Positions 7,376-15,134 of a DNA stretch of 25,400 nucleotides are shown piece by piece. Origin of the DNA: JBNJEL01 sp051745835 (GTDB taxonomy: Bacteria; Bacillota; Halanaerobiia; Halobacteroidales; Acetohalobiaceae); the NCBI GenBank assembly GCA_051745835.1, contig JBNJEL010000020.1:1-25400 (forward strand), given 5' to 3'. The position numbers and the translations under genes are program-made. The notes under the pieces were generated by a model that was given only the letters and a program-made list of their open reading frames with translations, was not told the DNA's origin and made no database searches. Numbering within the stretch: the stretch's first letter is position 1; each line of letters begins with the position of its first letter.

Positions 7376-8638
7376 CTATGCTATCCTTCTTTTCATCTCT
7401 TCTACTAAATTATCTAATTCAATCTCGGTCTGATCTCCAGAAGTCATTTCACGAATTGTAGCTGTTCCTTTATTTAACTCATCTTCACCTAAGATAATGC
7501 TATATTGTGCATTATTACGATCAGCACACTTCATCTGTCCTTTAACACTACGTCCAAGATAGTCCATCTCTACTCTAAGTCCCGCTTGACGAAGCTGATA
7601 AAGGTAATTAAAAGCTGTCTCACGAGCAGCTTGACCAATAGTAGTGATAAATAGATCCATATCTGTACTCAATGGTAACTCTACATCCTGCTCTTCTAAA
7701 GCTAATACAATCCGTTCCATTCCCATGGCAAAACCAATACCAGGTACTTCACGATCTCCTATCTCTTCAGCTAAGCCATTATAACGTCCGCCGCCAAAGA
7801 TAGTATCCTGAGCACCTAAACCGGTATACATAATCTCAAAAGCTGTATTAGTATAGTAATCTAAGCCTCTAACTAAGTTAGCATCTACAATATAATCTAT
7901 CTCTAACTGATCTAAATAACTTTTAACCTGAGCAAAATGTTCATCACACTCTGGACAGAGATGATCGATAATCTCTGGAGCATCGGTAGCGTAACTTTGA
8001 CAATCCTCACTCTTACAATCCAAAATTCTTAATGGATTGCGGTCATAGCGCGACTGACAATCTGAACATAAATCTTCTAAACAATCGGCAAAGTAATCGC
8101 GTAACTGATCTCGATATTCAGCTCGACACTCAGGACAGCCTACACTATTTAAGTGCACCTCTAAATCTTCCAATCCTAATTCAGTTAGAAACTGCAGTCC
8201 TAAAGCAATTACTTCAGCATCAATCGCTGGACTATCAGCTCCTAATACTTCTACTCCTAACTGGTGAAATTGACGATAACGCCCCGACTGTGGACGCTCA
8301 TATCTAAACATTGGTCCATAATAAAAGTACTTAGTAGGCTGAGCTTGCCCGTAAACTTTATGTTCTAAAAATGACCTCATTACTGAAGCAGTACCTTCAG
8401 GGCGCAGCGTAATACTCCGCCCGCCCTTATCAGTAAAGGTATACATCTCCTTCTCTACAATATCGGTACTCTCACCAATTCCCCGACAAAATAGGTCAGT
8501 ACTCTCAAAGATCGGCGTTCTAATCTCTTGATAATTATATCTAGCAAAGACATCCCGAGCGGCATCTTCTATATACTGCCACTTCAGGCTGTCATCTGGT
8601 AAAATATCATTAGTACCTCGCGGTCTTGTAATACTCAT
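7376..8638 (-). CDS. hisS: Histidyl-tRNA synthetase
   Basis: A 420-residue class II synthetase for tRNA(His). Motifs seen are LRPEGT (78-83), motif 2 around FRYERPQSGRYRQFHQ (111-126), the histidine-specific RGLDYYTNTAFEI (257-269) and FGGGRYNGL (281-289), followed by motif 3 and a C-terminal anticodon-binding domain (about 325-420). The insertion domain (about 168-231) has paired cysteines, C168/C171, C191/C194, C208/C213 and C228/C231, which suggest a metal-binding fold; similar cysteine-rich insertions occur in other clostridial HisRS proteins, while B. subtilis keeps only part of the set. The start follows AGGAGG. It lies between the parvulin gene and aspS, and the hisS-aspS order matches B. 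subtilis. Confidence 0.97.
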   Translation of the reverse strand: MSITRPRGTNDILPDDSLKWQYIEDAARDVFARYNYQEIRTPIFESTDLFCRGIGESTDIVEKEMYTFTDKGGRSITLRPEGTASVMRSFLEHKVYGQAQPTKYFYYGPMFRYERPQSGRYRQFHQLGVEVLGADSPAIDAEVIALGLQFLTELGLEDLEVHLNSVGCPECRAEYRDQLRDYFADCLEDLCSDCQSRYDRNPLRILDCKSEDCQSYATDAPEIIDHLCPECDEHFAQVKSYLDQLEIDYIVDANLVRGLDYYTNTAFEIMYTGLGAQDTIFGGGRYNGLAEEIGDREVPGIGFAMGMERIVLALEEQDVELPLSTDMDLFITTIGQAARETAFNYLYQLRQAGLRVEMDYLGRSVKGQMKCADRNNAQYSIILGEDELNKGTATIREMTSGDQTEIELDNLVEEMKRRIA

Positions 8639-8661
8639 CTAATTGAACCTCCTGCCAACAT

Positions 8662-10119
8662 TTAATTATTTTCAGTTTTCTTTTGTTTATCCTGTTGTAG
8701 TTTCTGACGCTGCTTAGCTGCCTTCTTCTGTAACTCTTTTAACTTTTCTTTCTCCGCTTCAGCTTTATCTTCATAACCTAACTCTTGGTAACTAGAGTAT
8801 AATTGATAATGTAACATTAAGTTATCTCCAGCAGATTCAGCAACTTGATCAAACTCTTCTACTGCTTTTTCTTTCTTCTCTAACTGTTGATAGAGATTAC
8901 CTAAAGCTAATCGTAATTGATTATCCTCAGGATTCTTTTCAAGTGCTTGTTGATAATACTTAATCGCTTGGTCACTCTTGTCTTGTTGTTGGTATGCCTG
9001 AGCTAAATTACTATATAGATAAGTCTCATCTTTACCGCTATCGATTAATTCTTTATACTGCTTAATCGCTTGATCTAAATTACCATCTTGAGCAGCTCGA
9101 TAAGCCTTGATTTCCGGAGAATTAATCTCAATCTCAGAATCTTCTTTATACTTTTGAATTAGACTCTGAATAGCTTGACTACTCTTTTGTTCTCTTAATT
9201 TTTTACTTAACTCATCCTTTTGGTCTTTAAACTTTTCTCCTTTAGCTTCTTGCTTATCATTAACCTTAATTAAATGATAACCATACTCGGTTTTGACTGG
9301 TTGACTAATCTCACCTTGATTTAATTCAAAAGCAACTTTATCAAATTCAGGTACCATCTTACCATGACCAAATGTTCCTAATGAACCACCTTCTTCACTA
9401 CTAGCTTGATCTTCGGAATACTCCTTAGCTGCTTGAGAAAACTCCATACCATTATCTATCTTATCTTTAATCTCTTTAATCTTAGCTTCTGCTTCTTTGG
9501 CACTACGATCATCAGTCTTAATTAAGATATGACTAGCTGTTACCTGTTCATACATATCTTTAATTTCTTGCTCACTAACTTCAATCTCATCTTGTTTTTG
9601 CTCGATTAAGTTCTGAATTAATTTTTGCTGCTTTAAGTTCTCTCTCATATTTTCCTTAATTTGAGCAAGACTAGAATTTCGTTCCTGTAACATCTTTTCA
9701 ATTTCATCCTTAGACTTAGAAGAATTAGAAATTATCTGATCTAATTGCTCTTCTATCTCTTCGTCACTAACTTTAGCTTCGATTCCTTCTTCCTTAGCTT
9801 TCTGTAATAAAAGTTCACGATTAATCATCTGAGTTAAAACTCTATCTTTAAGCGCTAAAGTTTGAGTGCTACCAATCTGTCCTTGCGAACGCTGTTGATA
9901 CGACTGTAAAGCTTGATAATAAGCTTGCGACTTAAGTTCTTGACCATTAACTACAGCAATATTTTCAGGCTGTTGGGCATAAGCTGCCTGATTTTGATTT
10001 GAAGTATTAGAATCATCAAAGAACCCACTAAATCCGACCAATAATCCACCGCCCACAAAAGCAGTAATGACTATATAAACTAAAATCCTAGAATTGTTAC
10101 GCAAACTATCAAAAATCAT
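8662..10119 (-). CDS. Membrane-anchored parvulin-type peptidyl-prolyl isomerase with TPR repeats
   Basis: A 485-residue protein for folding of exported proteins. An N-terminal hydrophobic segment (about residues 12-34) without a lipobox cysteine predicts a signal anchor rather than the lipoprotein form of PrsA. A SurA/PpiD-like N-domain (about 51-175) precedes one parvulin domain (about 195-290) with SHILIKT, EEGGSLGTFGHGKMVPEF and EYGYHLIKV. After it, residues 338-455 form TPR-like helical repeats (DQAIKQYKELIDSGKDETY; DQAIKYYQQALEKNPEDNQ), and a lysine/glutamine-rich tail ends the chain. A parvulin followed by TPRs is unusual; TPRs suggest a partner protein. It is the first gene from a promoter inside hemZ and is followed by hisS and aspS. 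A PrsA-like extracellular foldase is the likeliest role. Confidence 0.88.
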   Translation of the reverse strand: MIFDSLRNNSRILVYIVITAFVGGGLLVGFSGFFDDSNTSNQNQAAYAQQPENIAVVNGQELKSQAYYQALQSYQQRSQGQIGSTQTLALKDRVLTQMINRELLLQKAKEEGIEAKVSDEEIEEQLDQIISNSSKSKDEIEKMLQERNSSLAQIKENMRENLKQQKLIQNLIEQKQDEIEVSEQEIKDMYEQVTASHILIKTDDRSAKEAEAKIKEIKDKIDNGMEFSQAAKEYSEDQASSEEGGSLGTFGHGKMVPEFDKVAFELNQGEISQPVKTEYGYHLIKVNDKQEAKGEKFKDQKDELSKKLREQKSSQAIQSLIQKYKEDSEIEINSPEIKAYRAAQDGNLDQAIKQYKELIDSGKDETYLYSNLAQAYQQQDKSDQAIKYYQQALEKNPEDNQLRLALGNLYQQLEKKEKAVEEFDQVAESAGDNLMLHYQLYSSYQELGYEDKAEAEKEKLKELQKKAAKQRQKLQQDKQKKTENN

Positions 10120-10167
10120 TAAATATCCCCCTTTAATAAGATGAATTTAAGTCTACTTTTCTTTCAC

Positions 10168-10196
10168 ATTGTAACTTATCTAATTAGAGATGTCAA
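10168..10196 (-). promoter_or_regulatory. Promoter of the parvulin-hisS-aspS operon
   Basis: TTGACA (10191-10196), 17-nt spacer, TACAAT (10168-10173) on the minus strand. The -35 lies inside the last codons of hemZ and the -10 just after its stop. No terminator separates hemZ from the parvulin gene, so read-through from the upstream operon is also possible. Confidence 0.82.
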
Positions 10197-11687
10197 CTCT
10201 TCTAATTTATCAGCTGTCTTCTGCTCTAACTCTCTAATATACTCATTAGGGCCTTTGGGATTAGCTAGCCTTGTTAACTGCCAATCTTCCGGCTGTACTA
10301 ACTTAGTTATAGCTCCCCCACCTAATCCAATTACAGTTGACTGTTCTTCAATCATAATCATATTATAGATCGATTCTAATCCCGGCTGAGCATAACCAAT
10401 ATTCTCTAAGTTACCTACCATATACTTCTGTCGATACATATAATAAGGTTCCATTCCTAATCGCTTAGCTGCCTGATGGGAAAGGTCAAGCATCTCTTTT
10501 ACAGTCGCCCTACTCGGTAGTTCTAATTCTACTTCTTGTTGATTCCACTGAGCATTCCTTTTTAATGATAAAGTATGAACTGTTAATGAATCAGGAGCTA
10601 ACTCCTCTATTTCAGCAATAGTACTTTTAAAATCAGCTACATCTTCTCCCGGCAAACCAATAATTAAATCCATATTAATATTTTTAAATCCCACTGCACG
10701 AGCCATATGAAATGCTTCTTTAACTTCATCAACTGTATGATTGCGCCCTACAAAATCTAAAGTAGCCTGATTCATAGTCTGTGGATTAATACTGATTCGA
10801 TCAACTTGATGGTCAGCTAATAGCTTAAGCTTATTTCTCGTTAGAGTATCAGGGCGACCCGCTTCTACGCTAAACTCTAGCATCTGTTCCTGCTTTAAAT
10901 GATCTCTAATTAAGTTCATTACTCTAGTTAACTGCTCTATAGTTAAAATAGTAGGTGTTCCCCCACCAAGATAGATCGTATCAACCCTTATATTCTCCTG
11001 TTGTATCCACTTCCCTAACTCTTTAATCTCATACTCCAATGCAGTTAAGAAATCAGCTAAATACTCCTCTTTATGTTGGAGACTATATGCAGGAAATGAG
11101 CAGTAAGCACAGCGCGAAGGACAGAAGGGAATACCTAAATAGATATTAACTCCCGGCTGCTCCTCATTAATAGCAGGTAATAATCTACGTTCCTTATTAA
11201 CGATCTGAATTAATAGTGCAATCTTATCTTCTGCTACTCCATACTCCAACTTTAATTTACGTCTAATTTCTGGAACTGTAAAATCCTTAGCTAACAGAAT
11301 ATGGACTAACTTAGTAGGTCGCATTCCTACTAGAATCCCCCATGAACTAGGCGTTAGCTCTAACTCATCTACTAATAATTGATAAATCTGGAGCTTAACT
11401 TTATTCTTGGCCCGCCGCTTACAATCCTCTTTTTCATAACGAATATCTTGTAGTATCGTATCTACTTCTTGCAGCGTAAGTTTAGAATCAGAACTAATTA
11501 ACTCTGTCTTCACCTTAAGCTCTTTATTATTTAGTTCAGCCTGACATCTAATTACTATTTCTGCCATGCCGCTTTTTACTATTTCTAACTGTGGTAAAAG
11601 CAGATTAAACAGTCCTTTAACCGACGCAAAATAATCCTGAGGAATTAGTTCTAATCTAACTCTTAACTTTTTACTACTATTTGACAT
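10176..11687 (-). CDS. hemZ: HemZ-type radical SAM coproporphyrinogen III dehydrogenase-like protein
   Basis: A 503-residue radical SAM protein. The cluster motif CPSRCAYC (C189, C193, C196; C-X3-C-X2-C) lies in GIPFCPSRCAYCSF, followed by YLGGGTPT and the SAM-binding region around FSVEAGRPDT and MDLIIGLPGE. An N-terminal extension of about 180 residues, absent from HemN and HemW, and the overall length match B. subtilis HemZ. HemN enzymes oxidise coproporphyrinogen III without oxygen; for HemZ this activity is less well established, and HemW-like heme handling is the main alternative. No other heme gene is nearby, so pathway context does not decide. Location between an MBL-fold hydrolase and the hisS unit is frequent in Clostridia (general knowledge). 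The start has an AAGGTG site. Confidence 0.88.
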   Translation of the reverse strand: MSNSSKKLRVRLELIPQDYFASVKGLFNLLLPQLEIVKSGMAEIVIRCQAELNNKELKVKTELISSDSKLTLQEVDTILQDIRYEKEDCKRRAKNKVKLQIYQLLVDELELTPSSWGILVGMRPTKLVHILLAKDFTVPEIRRKLKLEYGVAEDKIALLIQIVNKERRLLPAINEEQPGVNIYLGIPFCPSRCAYCSFPAYSLQHKEEYLADFLTALEYEIKELGKWIQQENIRVDTIYLGGGTPTILTIEQLTRVMNLIRDHLKQEQMLEFSVEAGRPDTLTRNKLKLLADHQVDRISINPQTMNQATLDFVGRNHTVDEVKEAFHMARAVGFKNINMDLIIGLPGEDVADFKSTIAEIEELAPDSLTVHTLSLKRNAQWNQQEVELELPSRATVKEMLDLSHQAAKRLGMEPYYMYRQKYMVGNLENIGYAQPGLESIYNMIMIEEQSTVIGLGGGAITKLVQPEDWQLTRLANPKGPNEYIRELEQKTADKLEELTSLIR

Positions 11688-11701
11688 CTGATGACACCTT
11701 C

Positions 11702-12328
11702 TTATAAGAATGGATTACTGCGTTTAATAGCACCTAACTGACCGCTAGGTCCATGACCAGGATGCACCTCTAAATCATCATCAAGCGGCAGTAATTTATT
11801 TTGAATTGATTCCATTAACTTCTCTTTCGAACCGCCAGGAAAGTCAGTTCTTCCTACTCCTTGAGCAAATAAGGTATCACCTGCAAATAATTTACCATTT
11901 CCCACTAAGGATATACCACCTGGTGTATGACCAGGAGTATGGATCACTTCTAACTCCCACTCACCGCACTTAATCTGCTCTCCGGCTGTTAGTAAGCGGT
12001 CAGCTGCTGGTCCCTCAATAGCTCCATTCATACTTAAGCTGCTGAGATTCAACTGGGGAGTAGTCAAATACTCTGCTTCATCAGTATAGATCAACAGCTT
12101 AGCCTCACTCTCATCTAATAACTTCTGATTAGCACCAATGTGATCATAGTGACCATGAGTATTAATAATATACTTTAACTCTAAATCTAGCTTAGAGAGT
12201 TGATTAAGAATTCTATCCCCTTCAGCTCCTGGATCAATTACTATTGCTTCTCCTGTCTGGTCAGACCCTAAAATATAAACATTAACTTCTAAACTACCAA
12301 CTGTTAACTTCTCTAAAATCATACTCAA
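11702..12328 (-). CDS. MBL-fold metallohydrolase, glyoxalase II-like
   Basis: A 208-residue metallo-beta-lactamase fold hydrolase. The metal ligands are all visible: THGHYDH (57-63), H134 in TPGHTPGG, D151 in FAGDTLF, and the terminal histidine in HPGHGPSG (189-194). The GVGRTDFPGG segment is typical of the short glyoxalase II/YqgX-like group. It lacks the C-terminal substrate domain of true GloB, so a thioester hydrolase is probable but the substrate is unknown. ORF start is TTG at 12328, with good spacing from GGAGG; an ATG at 12322 is the alternative. It lies between relA and hemZ, in the long operon. In B. subtilis and many Clostridia dtd lies next to relA; here it is absent from this spot. 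Confidence 0.88.
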   Translation of the reverse strand: MSMILEKLTVGSLEVNVYILGSDQTGEAIVIDPGAEGDRILNQLSKLDLELKYIINTHGHYDHIGANQKLLDESEAKLLIYTDEAEYLTTPQLNLSSLSMNGAIEGPAADRLLTAGEQIKCGEWELEVIHTPGHTPGGISLVGNGKLFAGDTLFAQGVGRTDFPGGSKEKLMESIQNKLLPLDDDLEVHPGHGPSGQLGAIKRSNPFL

Positions 12329-12358
12329 TTAACACCTCCATTATAACTTATTCATAAG

Positions 12359-14584
12359 CTAGGTAACATTAGCCCGTTCAACATCCAAGACTCCTTCAAT
12401 CTGTTCAATCCGATTAATAATATCATTCATATGTTCGAGGCTACTAATTTCTACTACTACATAGATATTAGCAAAGCCATCCTTAGTAGTTTGAGCATTA
12501 ATCGTATTAATATTAATCTGCGCATTGGCTATTACTTTAGTCAGATCATCAAGTAGCGAATGTTGATTAAGAGCTGCAATCTCTAGAGCCACTTCATATG
12601 AAGTCTCTTGTTTAATATTCCACTCTACCTCAATTACTCGCTCTTCATTCTCTTCTAAGAGGTTCTGTAAGTTAGGACAGTCCTGCCGGTGAACGGAAAC
12701 TCCACGTCCTCGTGTGATATAACCAACTATCTCATCTCCTGGTACCGGATTACAACACTTAGCAATTCTAACCAACAAACCGTCCATTCCTTTAACTCTA
12801 ATTCCGCGGTCAGCATTATTCTTACGTTTCGATTTTGTCTTCTCTTCTAACTTCTTTAAGACAGCTTCTGGTGACTTATCTTTAGCTTTATCTTCCTTAG
12901 AGCGCAATTTCTTAATTATCTGCGATGCATTAATCTTATTATAACCTAGTGAAGCATAAAGATCTTCTACACCAGAACAGCCCAATTTGCGAGCTATCTG
13001 AGCTAACTGCTCCTCTTTTTCCTCTTCTTTAAGATGAATATTATACTTCTTAAGCTTCTGTTCTAAGTTATCCTTACCCTTACTAATTGCTTCATCTCTT
13101 CTTTGGTGTCTAAACCAACGCTTGATCTTACTCTTAGCCCGCGAAGTCTTAACAAAGTTTAGCCAATCACGACTAGGACCATTACTATTTGTAGAAGTTA
13201 GAATTTCAACTATATCACCATTCTCTAACTTATACTCTAAAGGTACTAACTTATCATTAACCTTAGCTCCCACACAGCTATGACCAACTTCGGTATGAAT
13301 ATTATAAGCAAAGTCGACCGGAGTAGCATCCTTAGGTAACGAGACCACATCACCTTTAGGAGTAAAGACAAAGACCTCATCCTCAAATAGATCTACCTTA
13401 AGCGTCTCCATAAATTCAGTAGCATCCTGTAAATCCTTCTGCCACTCTAATAGCTGCCTTAACCAAGAAATCTTACGTGCTACCTTCTCATCATTTTCTT
13501 GAGAACTTCCTTTATAACGCCAGTGTGCTGCTACCCCATACTCTGCTGTATGATGCATCTCCCAGGTTCTAATCTGAATCTCTAATGGTTCACCCTTCGG
13601 ACCAATAACCGTCGTATGGAGTGATTGATACATATTAGACTTAGGCATAGCTATATAATCCTTAACCCGGCCAGGTACCGGACTCCAGATTTCATGTAAA
13701 ATCCCTAATACCTGATAACATTCCTTCTCATCATTGACAATCACCCGCAAAGCAATTAAGTCATAGATTTCAGAGAAGTCCTTATTCTTCCGCTTCATCT
13801 TCTGATAGATACTATATAAGTGTTTGGGACGACCATAAATATGAGCATTAATATCTTCGGGCTTAAGATGTTCATTAATCTTAGTCATACATTCATCTAT
13901 ATACTCTTCACGCTCTTCACGATTTTTATTAATCTTATCAGTTAACTCATAATACTTATTAGGTTCTAGATACTTAAAACTTAAATCCTCTAACTGCCAC
14001 TTCAATTTAGAGATTCCTAACCGGTGAGCTAAAGGAGCATAAATCTCTATCGTCTCAGTTGCAATCCGCTGTCTCTTCTCTAATGGTAAATAACATAATG
14101 TCTGCATATTATGAAGGCGATCCGATAGCTTAATTAAGATCACTCTAATATCCTCAGCCATCGCTAAAAACATCTTGCGTAGACTCTCAGCCTGCTGTTC
14201 TTCTCGAGACTTAAAAGCAATCTTACTTAACTTTGTTACTCCATTGACTAATAAGGTAATCTCTTCGCCAAACTCTTCACGCAGTTGAGCAAAAGTTACT
14301 TCTGTATCCTCTACTACATCATGAAGCAAGGCACCTGTAATGGAAACTAAATCCAGCTCTAAATTTGCCATAATCAAAGCAGTACCTAACGGATGAATAA
14401 TATAGGGATCACCTGAAACTCGGTACTGCTCCTGATGAGCTTCACGAGCAAAGTTATAAGCTTTAGTTATCAACTCCAAGTCAGGATCATCAATATACGA
14501 TTTAATCTGCTCTAATAAGTCATCTAAAGTAACATCGGCAGAAACATCTTTAATTCGTCCGCGCCCTTCTCTTATCTCAACCAT
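12359..14584 (-). CDS. relA: Bifunctional (p)ppGpp synthetase/hydrolase, Rel family
   Basis: A 741-residue Rel enzyme that makes and degrades (p)ppGpp in the stringent response. Domains in order are HD hydrolase (about residues 40-200, with HDVVED at 88-93), synthetase (about 230-360, with YGRPKHLYSIYQKMKRKN and IYDLIALRVIV), TGS (about 390-465, FTPKGDVVSLPKDATPVDFA), helical region, zinc-finger-like CC motif (IAKCCNPVPGDEIVGYITRG plus HRQDCPN) and a C-terminal ACT domain (about 660-741). The intact HD motif and the basic RPKH segment fit a bifunctional Rel rather than a synthetase-only RelA. It is part of the apt-relA order conserved in Bacillota. The ATG follows AAAGGAAA. Confidence 0.97.
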   Translation of the reverse strand: MVEIREGRGRIKDVSADVTLDDLLEQIKSYIDDPDLELITKAYNFAREAHQEQYRVSGDPYIIHPLGTALIMANLELDLVSITGALLHDVVEDTEVTFAQLREEFGEEITLLVNGVTKLSKIAFKSREEQQAESLRKMFLAMAEDIRVILIKLSDRLHNMQTLCYLPLEKRQRIATETIEIYAPLAHRLGISKLKWQLEDLSFKYLEPNKYYELTDKINKNREEREEYIDECMTKINEHLKPEDINAHIYGRPKHLYSIYQKMKRKNKDFSEIYDLIALRVIVNDEKECYQVLGILHEIWSPVPGRVKDYIAMPKSNMYQSLHTTVIGPKGEPLEIQIRTWEMHHTAEYGVAAHWRYKGSSQENDEKVARKISWLRQLLEWQKDLQDATEFMETLKVDLFEDEVFVFTPKGDVVSLPKDATPVDFAYNIHTEVGHSCVGAKVNDKLVPLEYKLENGDIVEILTSTNSNGPSRDWLNFVKTSRAKSKIKRWFRHQRRDEAISKGKDNLEQKLKKYNIHLKEEEKEEQLAQIARKLGCSGVEDLYASLGYNKINASQIIKKLRSKEDKAKDKSPEAVLKKLEEKTKSKRKNNADRGIRVKGMDGLLVRIAKCCNPVPGDEIVGYITRGRGVSVHRQDCPNLQNLLEENEERVIEVEWNIKQETSYEVALEIAALNQHSLLDDLTKVIANAQININTINAQTTKDGFANIYVVVEISSLEHMNDIINRIEQIEGVLDVERANVT

Positions 14585-14620
14585 AGTTGAATTTCCTTTC
14601 TATTCTCAAAATTTAGACCT

Positions 14621-15133
14621 TTACTCCTTAATTACCGAGTAAACTGGATAATCCTCTAATATATTATCGCGGTCTAGTCCGATTAACTCAATTAAAAATG
14701 CTAATTCAACCACTTCACCACCTAACTCTTCTACCATCTCAGTTACCGCTTTAGCAGTTCCGCCAGTCGCTAATAAGTCATCTATAATCAAAACCTGATC
14801 GCCCGGATTAATAGCATCGACATGTAGCTCTAAAGTATTAGTTCCATACTCTAAATCATACTCCGCTTGAACCGTCTGAGCCGGAAGCTTCCCTTCTTTA
14901 CGCGCTGGAACAAAACCTTTACCTAACTCTAAAGCTAGCGGTGTTCCAACTAAAAATCCCCGCGATTCAATACCAACTACTACATCTAAATCATACTCTT
15001 GATAACGCTCAACAAAGCGATTAATTGCCACTTGAAAAGCATTACTATCACTTAATAAAGTGGTAATATCCTTAAACTTAATTCCTGGCTTAGGAAAGTC
15101 CTCAATCGTTCGAACTTTATCTGCTAAATCCAT
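14621..15133 (-). CDS. apt: Adenine phosphoribosyltransferase
   Basis: A 170-residue purine salvage enzyme that joins adenine and PRPP to give AMP. The PRPP-binding motif VLIIDDLLATGGTAKA lies near residues 113-128, and the N-terminus carries the Apt-typical FPKPGIKFKDITTLL and IESRGFLVG segments. Length is normal for bacterial Apt. Its start is one base after the recJ stop, with the AAGGAGG site inside the end of recJ, so the two are probably translationally coupled. The recJ-apt-relA order is shared with B. subtilis, linking nucleotide pools and (p)ppGpp control by transcription unit. Confidence 0.97.
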   Translation of the reverse strand: MDLADKVRTIEDFPKPGIKFKDITTLLSDSNAFQVAINRFVERYQEYDLDVVVGIESRGFLVGTPLALELGKGFVPARKEGKLPAQTVQAEYDLEYGTNTLELHVDAINPGDQVLIIDDLLATGGTAKAVTEMVEELGGEVVELAFLIELIGLDRDNILEDYPVYSVIKE

Positions 15134-15134
15134 C

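Noticed and set aside
7876..8137. Cysteine-rich segment of HisRS as a novel inserted domain
   Set aside because: It lies in the normal HisRS insertion domain, and similar cysteine pairs are known in other clostridial HisRS proteins.
8032..8307. Plus-strand open frame of 91 codons within hisS
   Set aside because: The leucine-rich translation comes from antisense reading of hisS; no start signals are present.
10141..10368. Plus-strand open frame over the end of hemZ
   Set aside because: It overlaps the parvulin promoter and hemZ; no ribosome site and no family resemblance.
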